NCBI RefSeq assembly: GCF_965279675.1
Contig: NZ_CBDIIJ010000002.1
Coordinates: 2,294,001 to 2,358,000, forward strand
Origin: Mucisphaera sp965279675
GTDB lineage: Bacteria > Planctomycetota > Phycisphaerae > Phycisphaerales > Phycisphaeraceae
Direction: 5' to 3'
Length of the DNA stretch: 64,000 nucleotides
Shown here: piece by piece, positions 42,729 to 51,365 of the stretch
Numbering within the stretch: the first letter of the stretch is position 1
How the letters are laid out: every line of letters begins with the position of its first letter
Made by a program: the position numbers and the translations under genes
The notes under the pieces: generated by a model
Told to the model about the DNA's origin: nothing
Seen by the model: only the letters and a program-made list of their open reading frames with translations
Databases searched by the model: none

Positions 42729-44519
42729 ATGTTGATCGATGGATCGAAGACCTGGCGACCGGTGCTCAGCCTGACGGCTTTGTTGGTTGTGTTGTGCTGG
42801 CCTGGCTGGCTTGGCGCGACCGAGCTGCGGATGGCTGGTTCGCTGGAGCACGGCTGGGTGGTGGCGCGTCCGGATAGCGGTCAGCGGTGGCGGGTCTATC
42901 ACCTGCCCGCGGTGGAGGGGCTGGAAACGCTTCACCGCGCGGGTGTGTTGGATGAGGCGGTTTCGATTGACGGTCTGGCGGCGCAGGATTCGGTGCTCTG
43001 GATCTTCAGCGGTTCGCTGGTGCGTCAGCGGGAGGCGAGCTGGTCGGAGTTGGCGGGCAGGTGGGCCTACGAGGAGCGCGTCGGGCAGCCCCTGCCCGGG
43101 CGTGCGCTGAGTGCGGTTGCGAGTGACGGCGGGCCCGTGCTGCTGGTACGGATGGCATCGCCCATACGGCCAGCGGCGGGATCTGCTGTGGGTGGGGGTC
43201 GTGAGGGTGACGCTGGCGACCGATCGGCTCTGGCTGTCGCGCTCGGCTTGCCGGAAAGCGCGCTTGCGGAGGAAGGCGAAGTAGGTCTCGAGCTTGATCC
43301 GGCGGGACCGATGGAAGGGGCGTTGCCTGAGGATGCGTCATCGGAACCGGCGGCGGGTGAGTCTGTGGTCGAGGCGTCTGCTGCGTCGCTTCACCTGGTT
43401 CGTTGGCGTGATTCGGGGTGGGAGGCGACGCCGATTCTGGATGCGCCGGCGGTGGCGATGAGCCTGGTGGGCCTGGACCCGGCCGGGGTGATCTGGGTGG
43501 CGCTGGGTGAGCCACGGGTGGAGGCGCTTGATCTGGTGGGCAGCGGTCAGGCTACCGGTCCGGTTGCTTCGGTGGCCCCGCTTGTTGAGACGAGTGAGGG
43601 TTTCCAGCTCGGCAGGAGGGATGATCTGGATGGTTTGCTGCCATCTCGGGGACGCGTCGTGATGCGGGGCGGGCGGCCGGCGTTGGTGCGTGCCGAAGCT
43701 GGCGGGGATGTGCTGGTGGCGTCGAGTGGCGTCGATCAGCAACGCCTGCGGCTGGGTGATGGTTCGCAGGGCATGGCGCTGGGGGTTGCGACCACGTCTT
43801 TTGACGGCGGTTTGCTGGCGGCGTGGGTTTCGGTCTGGCAGGAGGGCCGGCCGTCGCTGGTCTGGTCGTGGGAGCCTTCGGGTCGTGGGACGCCGCGGAC
43901 CGGGACCCTGGTGGAGGTACCGCCTGCGCCGCCCTGGTCGCGTCCGGATTACGCCATCACGGTGGTGGTCTGGATTACATCTTTCATGTTGTTGCTGTTG
44001 ACGCTAGAGAGCAGGCGTCGTCCGTTGAAGATGCTGGGGCCGCCTGCGGTTCTGGCCCCGCTGGGCGTTCGTGCGGTGGCAGGTCTGATTGATCTGGTGC
44101 CCTGTCTAGCGCTTGCGATGCTGATCACGGGTGTGGGTGGGAACGAGTTGATGGCGGCATGGCCCGGGCAGCCGCTGGCGCACACTTGGGGGCGTGTGGT
44201 TCCCGGTTTGGTTGCGATCATTTTGTTTGTGCTGTCCACGGGTATCGCTGAGGCGTGGACGGGACAGACGGCGGGCAAGGCGCTGATGGGGCTGGAGGTG
44301 CGGTCGGTGGAAGGGGGGCGACCGAGTCTGTTGCAGATCCTCACGCGTAACCTGCTCAAGTCGTTTGATCTCGTCGCGACGCTGCTGCTGCTGCTGGCGA
44401 TTTTTGGGCTTCGTCAGCGGCTGGGCGACATGGTGGCGAGAACGGTGGTGGTGATGCGTGGGCCGATCAAGCCGGAGCGGGCGACAGAGGAGAGGGGGCG
44501 TCGTGATGGCGAGGGCTGA
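42729..44519 (+). CDS. Exported protein with C-terminal RDD membrane domain
   Basis: A 596-aa protein. It has an N-terminal signal or anchor (PVLSLTALLVVLCWPGWLGA) and a large, probably beta-rich extracytoplasmic region of about 390 residues with short repeats around SLVGLDPAGVIWVALGE. A helix follows (YAITVVVWITSFMLLLLTL), then an RDD-type domain with R and D in the first helix (LGVRAVAGLIDLVPCLALAML) and TAGKALMGLEVRSVEGG, typical of RDD proteins. The stop lies past the queC start (14-nt overlap), implying co-expression. Function unknown; RDD domains have been linked to transport. Confidence 0.78.
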   Translation: MLIDGSKTWRPVLSLTALLVVLCWPGWLGATELRMAGSLEHGWVVARPDSGQRWRVYHLPAVEGLETLHRAGVLDEAVSIDGLAAQDSVLWIFSGSLVRQREASWSELAGRWAYEERVGQPLPGRALSAVASDGGPVLLVRMASPIRPAAGSAVGGGREGDAGDRSALAVALGLPESALAEEGEVGLELDPAGPMEGALPEDASSEPAAGESVVEASAASLHLVRWRDSGWEATPILDAPAVAMSLVGLDPAGVIWVALGEPRVEALDLVGSGQATGPVASVAPLVETSEGFQLGRRDDLDGLLPSRGRVVMRGGRPALVRAEAGGDVLVASSGVDQQRLRLGDGSQGMALGVATTSFDGGLLAAWVSVWQEGRPSLVWSWEPSGRGTPRTGTLVEVPPAPPWSRPDYAITVVVWITSFMLLLLTLESRRRPLKMLGPPAVLAPLGVRAVAGLIDLVPCLALAMLITGVGGNELMAAWPGQPLAHTWGRVVPGLVAIILFVLSTGIAEAWTGQTAGKALMGLEVRSVEGGRPSLLQILTRNLLKSFDLVATLLLLLAIFGLRQRLGDMVARTVVVMRGPIKPERATEERGRRDGEG

Positions 44520-45228
44520 GCCGGCGGTGGTCTTGTTGTCGGGCGGGCTGGATTCGGCGACGGTCCTGGCGATCGCACAGGAGCAGGGGTATGCGTGCCA
44601 TACGCTGAGTTTCGATTACGGACAGCGGCATCGCGTGGAGCTCAAGGCGGCGGAACGGCTAGCGCGGGATCGTAACGTGGTATCGCATCGGGTGGCGCAG
44701 ATCGATCTGCGAGCGTTTGGCGGGTCGGCGCTGACCGCTGATCTCGAGGTGCCCAAAGACCGCGAGCCCGACGAGATGGAGGGCGGGATCCCGATCACGT
44801 ATGTGCCGGCGCGTAACACGATCTTTCTCAGCTTCGCTCTGGGACTGGCCGAGGTGCTGGAAGCCAGGGACATTTTCCTCGGGGTGAACGCGGTGGACTA
44901 TTCCGGCTATCCCGATTGCAGACCGGCTTACCTGGAGGCTTATCGAGCCATGGCCAACCTCGCGACCAAGGCGGGGGTGGAGTCTGAGGGCGGCGACTGG
45001 CTGCGGATTCACGCGCCGCTGCTGAACCTGAGCAAGGTCGCGATCGTCCAACGGGGGCTGGCGCTGGGCATCGACTACGGTCTGACGCACTCCTGCTACG
45101 ACCCGGTGCCGGATGAGGGTCATCCGCTGGGGCATCGGCCCTGTGGTCATTGTGATGCCTGCCTGCTGCGGATCCGGGCCTTTGCCGAACTCGGGCAGAC
45201 AGACCCGTCGCTGGGTTCTGCCGGTTAG
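44506..45228 (+). CDS. queC: 7-cyano-7-deazaguanine synthase
   Basis: A 240-aa ATP-dependent enzyme that turns 7-carboxy-7-deazaguanine into preQ0 for queuosine synthesis. The PP-loop is VVLLSGGLDSATVLAIA, followed by SFDYGQRH, VPARNTIFLSFALGLAE and GVNAVDYSGYPDCRPAY. The zinc site is C (HSCYDP) plus C-GHC-DAC in RPCGHCDACLLR. ATG 44506 (MARAEP) has GGAG upstream and overlaps the RDD gene. Confidence 0.96.
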   Translation: MARAEPAVVLLSGGLDSATVLAIAQEQGYACHTLSFDYGQRHRVELKAAERLARDRNVVSHRVAQIDLRAFGGSALTADLEVPKDREPDEMEGGIPITYVPARNTIFLSFALGLAEVLEARDIFLGVNAVDYSGYPDCRPAYLEAYRAMANLATKAGVESEGGDWLRIHAPLLNLSKVAIVQRGLALGIDYGLTHSCYDPVPDEGHPLGHRPCGHCDACLLRIRAFAELGQTDPSLGSAG

Positions 45229-45292
45229 TTGGGCCTGCTATGTTGTGCGGTCTGCGTGGCCGGTCTGCTACTGATGTTCGAAGAGGAAGTCG

Positions 45293-46846
45293 ATGAGTCT
45301 GTCTGCCGCGGATCGAGAGCGTTTTGCCGAGTTGGGTCTGACCACGAGGCTGGTGGTGGGGATGGAGATCCACGTCGAGTTGGCGACCTTGTCGAAGATG
45401 TGGACCTCGGCCCCGAATGTCGCGCACCCGGCTTATGAGGATGCGGATCCGAACACGCTGACCAGCCCGATCGTGATCGGGATGCCGGGCACGCTGCCGA
45501 TGATGAACCGTCGTGCGGTGGAGATGTCGATCATGGTGGGGTTAGCGCTCGGCTGTCGGATCGCTGAGCGGTGTCACTGGGATCGCAAGAGTTACTACTA
45601 CCCCGACCTGCCCAAGAATTATCAGATCAGCCAGTATGAGGAGCCGATCTGCGGGCCGGGCGTGATGGAGATCCCGCTGGATCCGGATCAGCCGGTTGGT
45701 GGGCCGACCAAGCGGATCGGCATCACACGGGCGCATCTCGAAGAGGATGCTGGCAAGCTGATGCACGAGGCGCCTGGGGGTGGGCTGATCGATCATTCGA
45801 TCGTCGACCTCAACCGTGCGGGCACGCCGTTGCTGGAGATCGTGACGGAGCCGGATTTTTCGTCGGCGGATGAAGCCGTGACTTTCTCGGTGATGCTGCG
45901 TGATCTCTGTCGGCACCTCGGTGTGACTCAGGGGACGATGCAGCGTGGGCACATTCGGTTCGAGCCGAACATCAACGTGGTGATCGAAAAGGGGGGTGAG
46001 ACGTACAAGACGCCGATTGCCGAGATCAAGAACCTCAATTCGTTCCGCGCGGTGAAGGGTGCGATCGAGCACGAGTACGTCCGTCAGGTGGACGCATGGC
46101 TGGAGACCGGTCGGGTGATGTCGCCGGGTGCCAAGTCGACGCGTGGCTGGGACGACAACAAGGAAGTGACCCTTCTGCAGCGCGAAAAGGAAGACGCGCA
46201 CGACTATCGATACTTCCCGGACCCCGACCTGGTGGATGTGGTGGTGGACGCGTCGTGGCTGGCTGAGATCAAGGCGTCGATGCCCAGGCCGCTACAGGAG
46301 CGCAGGGCAGCCTGGGCCGAGGCGGGGATCGGTGCGGCTGAAACGCGTCAGCTGCTGGATGACCCGAGTCTGGCGAGGCTTTTCGATGATGCGGCTGCGT
46401 TGGGGGTTCCGGTCAAGCGAGCGCTGGCGTTGCTGCTGAATGCCGGGTTGAAGTGGGCGAATGAATTTAGCGTTGCGTTGGGTGATCGGTTGACTGCGGA
46501 GCAGGTGCGATCGATTGATGGGCTGGTTCAGGAAGACAAGCTGGGGTCCTCGGGGGCCGAGCAGCTGGTGCGTGTGCTGGTTGACCCCGGTAGCGAGCAC
46601 GCGGGGGGTGAGCCCGAGGCGGTTGCTGAGGCCGAGGGCTTGCTACAGGTCAGCGACACGGGTGCGTTGGAGGTGCACGTCGATGAAGTGCTGGCGTTAG
46701 CGCACAATTCCAAGGCCGTGGCGGATATCCAAGCGGGCAAGGACAAGGCTGTCGGGGCGCTGCTCGGACAGATCATGAAGAAGACGGGCGGCGCGGCGAA
46801 CCCGAAAGTTGTGCGGGATTTGATCTTTGGGCGACTTAGGGGATAA
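45293..46846 (+). CDS. gatB: Aspartyl/glutamyl-tRNA amidotransferase subunit B
   Basis: A 517-aa subunit of GatCAB, which converts Glu-tRNA(Gln) and/or Asp-tRNA(Asn) to the amide forms. Seen are VGMEIHVELATLSKMW, the signature DRKSYYYPDLPKNYQISQYEEPI, RAHLEEDAGKLMHE, VDLNRAGTPLLEIVTEPD and DYRYFPDPDL. The C-terminal tail domain ends in GALLGQIMKKTGGAANPKVV. ATG 45293 has GAGGAAG upstream. gatA and gatC are not in the window. Confidence 0.97.
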   Translation: MSLSAADRERFAELGLTTRLVVGMEIHVELATLSKMWTSAPNVAHPAYEDADPNTLTSPIVIGMPGTLPMMNRRAVEMSIMVGLALGCRIAERCHWDRKSYYYPDLPKNYQISQYEEPICGPGVMEIPLDPDQPVGGPTKRIGITRAHLEEDAGKLMHEAPGGGLIDHSIVDLNRAGTPLLEIVTEPDFSSADEAVTFSVMLRDLCRHLGVTQGTMQRGHIRFEPNINVVIEKGGETYKTPIAEIKNLNSFRAVKGAIEHEYVRQVDAWLETGRVMSPGAKSTRGWDDNKEVTLLQREKEDAHDYRYFPDPDLVDVVVDASWLAEIKASMPRPLQERRAAWAEAGIGAAETRQLLDDPSLARLFDDAAALGVPVKRALALLLNAGLKWANEFSVALGDRLTAEQVRSIDGLVQEDKLGSSGAEQLVRVLVDPGSEHAGGEPEAVAEAEGLLQVSDTGALEVHVDEVLALAHNSKAVADIQAGKDKAVGALLGQIMKKTGGAANPKVVRDLIFGRLRG

Positions 46847-46937
46847 CCAGGGGCTGGGTTTTTGGGTAGGTCTTGTGGGTTTTTTGGTTTGGTGAGGTAT
46901 GTTTCGGTCTAGGGGATAGTGGTGATGGGAAGCTGCG

Positions 46938-46967
46938 CAGTTTTTGTCGCTATCGAGCGTAAAACTG
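46938..46967 (+). promoter_or_regulatory. Stem-loop in the 209-nt gap between gatB and the PEP-CTERM gene
   Basis: CAGTTTT pairs with AAAACTG, and inside CGCT pairs with AGCG around an ATCG loop. It stands about 90 nt upstream of the PEP-CTERM start. A second small hairpin (GCCAG-CGAC-CTGGC) lies near 47009-47022. Neither is a standard terminator; a leader structure or gatB 3' element is possible. Confidence 0.4.
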
Positions 46968-47055
46968 AGTAGTCAGGGATGTTTGGGAAGGGTGGCTCGC
47001 GTGGGCCAGCGACCTGGCTGATCCCGCTGTGATGGCAGAAGAGAAAGCAGGAAAC

Positions 47056-48483
47056 ATGATGAAGCGTCATGGTCTGGTTGGTTGTGGTTTGCTCGGTTGT
47101 TCCTTTGGATTGTTGGGCGCAGGGGATTTGCAGGCGGCCCTCGGGCCGGTTTTCAGTCTCGATGACAATCCCGCATCGCCGATTTCTTCGGCTCCGGGTG
47201 TGATTGCCGGGTTCGGAGCGGAAGACCCGTTCGGGTTTTTCCTGTCCCCCGGGCTGTCGCCCTCGCCGACGCTGAGTGGGTTCGGGCCGGGCGGCGATGC
47301 CTGGCTGCTCGAACCCGGTCCCAACGCCGATACCGAGCCGTTCTTTGATGCTGGGACCGAGCAACGCTGGTCTTACCTGGATGCCTACAGCAACAACAGC
47401 GCCGTGACCGATTCCGGGTCGCTGGAGCTGTCGGCCGACTCGACATTCAACCTTGTCTTCAGCGTGGATCGCGTAACGACGGGCTTGGCGGGTGATGTCA
47501 CGATTCAGGCGAATACGGGTGAGCAGCCCGCGGACATCTTTGTGAGCAGCAAGACCTTTGTGTCGCCGGCGAAGTTCGCGGGGACGCTGCCTGCCAATGC
47601 GGGTTACGTCGGGCCGCTGGGCGGGGCGACATCACCCGGCTTGGGATCCAACCAGTTGCTCTTCGATGAACAGGACGACTTCGGTCTGCAGGAGGGGCTG
47701 GGGCAGTTCGAGCCGGAGGCCGACAACATCGACGCTTTCGAGTTCCGGGACATAGATGTCGATGGTGATCTGATCACCGACTCGACGGCTTATCACTCGA
47801 TCAACCCCGACGAGGCTTTGCTGAAGCAGTTCGCCTCAGGCGGCACGCGGACCTACACGCCTTCGGACATCTATGTCACGCCGGCTGGCTCGAACGTGAG
47901 TTTTCTGTATGCCCCTGAGCAGATGATCTTCGGGGCTGCGAACCCGCCTTTCTCTGGGGATCAGGGCGAAGCGACCGGCGAGGATATCGATGCGTTGGTG
48001 CTGTGGGATACCGGTGAGGATCAGCAGGTTGAACCGGGCCGTGATTTTGCGTTGTTCAGCCTGGCGCCCGGCTCCTCGATCCTGTTTCTGCTGAATGCCC
48101 TCAACCCCGGCAGCGTGGGCCCGGGCGACGTGTTCTTCACCGACTTCACCGGGTCGTTCGGCCTGTTCGCCCGCGGTCCTGAGTTGGGGTTGAGCACCGG
48201 TTTTGCCTTCGAAATCGACAATCTGGATGCGTTGGAGGTGGTTCTGACCGGTGACAGCAACCTGGATGGCCGGGTGGACCTGATCGACCTGTCGAATCTG
48301 GCGTCCAGCTTTGGCGGACCGGGCAACTGGTTTGGTGGCGATTTCAACGCCGACGGTGTGGTTGATCTGATCGACCTCAGCCTTCTCGCTGGCAATTTCA
48401 GCAGCCAGACCGGAGCGGTGCCCGAGCCGGCTTCGGCGGCGCTGCTGGCTCTGAGTCTGGCCGCCTTGGGTCGCCGTCGCTAG
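47056..48483 (+). CDS. Secreted PEP-CTERM protein with dockerin-like repeats
   Basis: A 475-aa exported protein of unknown function. The signal peptide ends near DLQAA. The body is acidic, with GFFLSPGLSPSPTLSGFGPGGDA early and TAYHSINPDEALLKQ later. The tail has two EF-hand-like units (DSNLDGRVDLIDLSNLASSF and DFNADGVVDLIDLSLLAGNF), then VPEP, a hydrophobic helix and RRR. ATG 47056 follows AGGA and is preferred over the in-frame GTG at 47029. A strong terminator follows. Confidence 0.85.
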   Translation: MMKRHGLVGCGLLGCSFGLLGAGDLQAALGPVFSLDDNPASPISSAPGVIAGFGAEDPFGFFLSPGLSPSPTLSGFGPGGDAWLLEPGPNADTEPFFDAGTEQRWSYLDAYSNNSAVTDSGSLELSADSTFNLVFSVDRVTTGLAGDVTIQANTGEQPADIFVSSKTFVSPAKFAGTLPANAGYVGPLGGATSPGLGSNQLLFDEQDDFGLQEGLGQFEPEADNIDAFEFRDIDVDGDLITDSTAYHSINPDEALLKQFASGGTRTYTPSDIYVTPAGSNVSFLYAPEQMIFGAANPPFSGDQGEATGEDIDALVLWDTGEDQQVEPGRDFALFSLAPGSSILFLLNALNPGSVGPGDVFFTDFTGSFGLFARGPELGLSTGFAFEIDNLDALEVVLTGDSNLDGRVDLIDLSNLASSFGGPGNWFGGDFNADGVVDLIDLSLLAGNFSSQTGAVPEPASAALLALSLAALGRRR

Positions 48484-48510
48484 GCACTGTTCGATGATTT
48501 TGGAACACGG

Positions 48511-48548
48511 AGCCCTCGGCAGCTTGCCCGGGGGCTTTTTTTATTTTT
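48511..48548 (+). terminator. Rho-independent terminator after the PEP-CTERM gene
   Basis: AGCCCTCGG and CCGGGGGCT form a 9-bp stem (one G-U pair) followed by a long T-rich run. Confidence 0.88.
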
Positions 48549-48595
48549 GCGAGGGGGGGTGATCGGCCCATTCTTCAGGGCTTGAGCTTCTGGGG

Positions 48596-48676
48596 TACAA
48601 TCTGCAATACCGCAGTCAGTGCGGTCATCCCAGGTCACAGACCCACGCACCGTGCCTCCGCCGGTTTGACACCGGC
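48596..48676 (+). promoter_or_regulatory. Putative typA promoter and structured leader
   Basis: TACAAT (48596-48601) is a good -10; its -35 (TTCAGG) is weak. The leader downstream has two perfect 6-bp hairpins: ACCGCA-GTCAG-TGCGGT (48609-48625) and GCCGGT-TTGAC-ACCGGC (48660-48676), the second ending 29 nt before the typA ATG. Confidence 0.45.
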
Positions 48677-48705
48677 TGGCGGTCACCCTTCATGAAGAAC
48701 GAGCC

Positions 48706-50661
48706 ATGGCCCAGAACCATCTGCGTAATGTCGCGATCATTGCCCACGTCGACCACGGCAAGACGACGCTGACCGATCAGCTGCTTTACCAGTCCGGCAT
48801 GTTCCGGGCTGAAGAACTCAACAAGCTCGCGGGAGGGCAGCACAACCTGGTCATGGACACCGGCGATATCGAGCGCGAGCGGGGCATCACCATCACGGCC
48901 AAGAACTGCGCGGTGAATTACCGACACTCGGATGGGGCGGACTACAAGATCAACATCATCGATACGCCCGGCCACGCCGACTTTGGCGGGGAGGTCGAGC
49001 GCGTGCTCAATATGGCGGACGGCTGTCTGCTCGTCGTGGATGCCTTCGAGGGCCCGATGCCTCAGACGCGTTTCGTGCTGAGCAAGGCGCTGGCGATCGG
49101 CCTGAAACCGCTGGTGGTCATCAACAAGATCGATAAGCCGAACGCGCGGCCGGAAGACGTCATCAACGAGGTGTTCGATCTGCTGGGTCAGCTCGATGCA
49201 CCAGACGATGCGTTGGACTTCCCGGTGATCTATGCCTCGGCCAAGAACGGCTGGGCGACCAAGGACCCGGACAAGGTCGGCGATGACCACCCGGACAGCA
49301 TGGCGGACCTGTACGACGCGATCCTGACGCACATCCCGGCACCGTATGCCGAAGGCTCGTCGCGCGGGGCCAACGCCGGTTTTTCGAGTGGGGTTGAGGC
49401 GCTGGCGGCTCCGCTTCAGATGAGCGTGACGACGATCCAGTACAGCGAGTACGTCGGGCGTGTGGCGGTGGGACGGGTGACGGCGGGGCGGATCACGGCG
49501 GGTCAGAAGGTGACTGTCATCAACCGTGCGGGTGAGGGCAGTCAGCAGCGGGTGCTCAAGCTCAACGTGTTCGACGGGCTGGGTCAGAAGGAGGCCAGCG
49601 AGGTGATCGCCGGGGATGTCTGTGCGGTGGTTGGGCTGGACCCGATCGATATCGGGGACACCATCGCCTGCCCGGATGCGCCCGAGGCGCTGCCGGTGGT
49701 GAAGATCGACGAGCCGACGCTGAGCATGATGTTCCGGGTCAACGACTCGCCCTTTGCCAGCAAGGAAGGAACCTATGTCACGAGCCGGCAGATCTGGGAC
49801 CGGCTGCAGCGGGAGTTGCAGTCGAATGTGGCGCTGTCGGTCGAGCGTGGGGATACCGGCGAGAGCTTCCTGGTGTCAGGTCGGGGGTTGATGCACCTGG
49901 GCGTGCTGCTGGAGGAGATGCGCCGAGAGGGCTACGAGCTTCAGGTCGGTCGCCCGCAGGTCATCATGAAGCGGCCGGAGGAGGGCGAGGAGCACGCCGG
50001 CAGGCTGTGCGAACCGATCGAGCAGCTGGTGGTGGATTGCCCGAGCGAGTGCCAGAACGACGTGATGTCGCTGGTGATCAACCGGCGGGCCGAGATCGTT
50101 CGCATCGATCCCAAAGCGGGTGCCGGGGATTACATCCACATGGAGTTCACGATCCCGGCGCGTGGGCTCATCGGTCTGAGGACGCGGATGCTCACGGCGA
50201 CGCAGGGGCGGGCGATCATGCACCACAACCTGCTGAGATACGAGCCGACCCGTGGCGAGATGCCCAGAAGGGCGGCTGGGGTGATGATCGCTTCGGACCC
50301 GGGGCAGGTCACGGCTTATTCACTGGACCGGTTGTTCGATCGCGGGACCTTCTTCGTGAAGCCAGGCGACGTGATCTATGCCGGGCAGGTGGTCGGCGAG
50401 CACTGCAAGGACAACGACATCACCGTCAATCTCGCGATCAACAAGAAGCTGACGAACGTGCGCGCGGCTTCGGCGGACGACCAGACCAAGGTGAAGCCTG
50501 CGCGGGAGCTCTCGATGGAGGCCTGTCTGGAGTACATCGCCGAGGACGAGCTGGTGGAAATCACGCCTGAGAGCGTGCGGATGCGTAAGAGGCTGCTTAA
50601 TGAGTCGGATCGGAAGCGGGTCGATCGGCAGGCGAAGACAGCAGCCAAAGCGGGTGTGTGA
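48706..50661 (+). CDS. typA: Ribosome-associated GTPase TypA/BipA
   Basis: A 651-aa translational GTPase of the stress and cold response. G1 is AHVDHGKTTL, the switch region holds RERGITITAKN, G3 is DTPGHADFGGEV, G4 is NKIDKPNARP and G5 is in YASAKNGWA. Domain II-V motifs include RGLMHLGVLLEEMRREGYELQVGRP and the BipA-specific C-terminus (KKLTNVRAASADDQTKV, later LEYIAEDELVEITP). It is somewhat longer than the common 605-615 aa. The ribosome-binding site is weak (GAACGAG). Confidence 0.97.
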   Translation: MAQNHLRNVAIIAHVDHGKTTLTDQLLYQSGMFRAEELNKLAGGQHNLVMDTGDIERERGITITAKNCAVNYRHSDGADYKINIIDTPGHADFGGEVERVLNMADGCLLVVDAFEGPMPQTRFVLSKALAIGLKPLVVINKIDKPNARPEDVINEVFDLLGQLDAPDDALDFPVIYASAKNGWATKDPDKVGDDHPDSMADLYDAILTHIPAPYAEGSSRGANAGFSSGVEALAAPLQMSVTTIQYSEYVGRVAVGRVTAGRITAGQKVTVINRAGEGSQQRVLKLNVFDGLGQKEASEVIAGDVCAVVGLDPIDIGDTIACPDAPEALPVVKIDEPTLSMMFRVNDSPFASKEGTYVTSRQIWDRLQRELQSNVALSVERGDTGESFLVSGRGLMHLGVLLEEMRREGYELQVGRPQVIMKRPEEGEEHAGRLCEPIEQLVVDCPSECQNDVMSLVINRRAEIVRIDPKAGAGDYIHMEFTIPARGLIGLRTRMLTATQGRAIMHHNLLRYEPTRGEMPRRAAGVMIASDPGQVTAYSLDRLFDRGTFFVKPGDVIYAGQVVGEHCKDNDITVNLAINKKLTNVRAASADDQTKVKPARELSMEACLEYIAEDELVEITPESVRMRKRLLNESDRKRVDRQAKTAAKAGV

Positions 50662-50668
50662 TTTTTCC

Positions 50669-50697
50669 TTGGCGCAGCGGCGGTTGTGGATTAGGCT
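50669..50697 (+). promoter_or_regulatory. Putative promoter of the short PEP-CTERM gene
   Basis: TTGGCG (50669-50674) and TAGGCT (50692-50697) are 17 nt apart, just past the typA stop. The leader then carries a perfect hairpin ACGCT-CGAA-AGCGT (50710-50723). Confidence 0.45.
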
Positions 50698-50767
50698 GAC
50701 TCTAACGCAACGCTCGAAAGCGTGGCGCTTGCAGGGCTGTCAGGATTCACAACAGGAGAAGAGGATC

Positions 50768-51349
50768 ATGAACTATCAGACAACGTTGGCGGTGGCTGCT
50801 GTGCTTATGGCCGGTGGACTGGCGGATCGGGCTCAGGCGATTGACCTGAGTGACGATCTGGGCTTCTACGACGGCACCTGGCACAACCTGACGTTCGATT
50901 CGATCGGCGACATGGACTTCACCTTCTCGTCGGACGGGACATCGATCACGGTGGCCATCGAGTTGACCGGCAATGTCTTTGGTCTACCGGCTCCGACCGA
51001 ACCGCTGATCTACAGCTTTCTGCTCCCGACGACGCCCGGCGCGACGAGTATCGATCTCGGGCTGACCGGCGACCCGTTGCTTGGCGATGTGGTCGGCAGC
51101 ATCAGTGTGCTCGACTGGCAGCTAGACCTGACCGCGACCAATTTCCCGGCCAGTTCGCCCGCGTTCGGGTTTGATGCGTTCAACCTGACCGGCACCATCA
51201 CCGGCGGGGTCATCGACCTGGCTTACACGATTGACGCCTTTGGCGGTGAGTTTGCCAACGGTGAGATCGATGCCCGTCAGATTCCCGAGCCGGCCACGGC
51301 CCTGTTATTGGGTCTGGGTGGGGTGGCCGCGACGCGCCGGCTGCATTAG
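50768..51349 (+). CDS. Short PEP-CTERM protein
   Basis: A 193-aa exported protein. The signal peptide (TTLAVAAVLMAGGLADRAQA) is followed by a beta-rich body (YDGTWHNLTFDSIGDMDFTFSSDGTSITVAIELTGN). The tail is IPEP, a hydrophobic stretch (ATALLLGLGGVAA) and TRRLH, a PEP-CTERM signal with a weaker basic end. It lacks the dockerin-like repeats of the other three. ATG 50768 follows AGGAGAAGAGG. Function unknown. Confidence 0.8.
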   Translation: MNYQTTLAVAAVLMAGGLADRAQAIDLSDDLGFYDGTWHNLTFDSIGDMDFTFSSDGTSITVAIELTGNVFGLPAPTEPLIYSFLLPTTPGATSIDLGLTGDPLLGDVVGSISVLDWQLDLTATNFPASSPAFGFDAFNLTGTITGGVIDLAYTIDAFGGEFANGEIDARQIPEPATALLLGLGGVAATRRLH

Positions 51350-51365
51350 ACCTGCAGGTTCGTCA

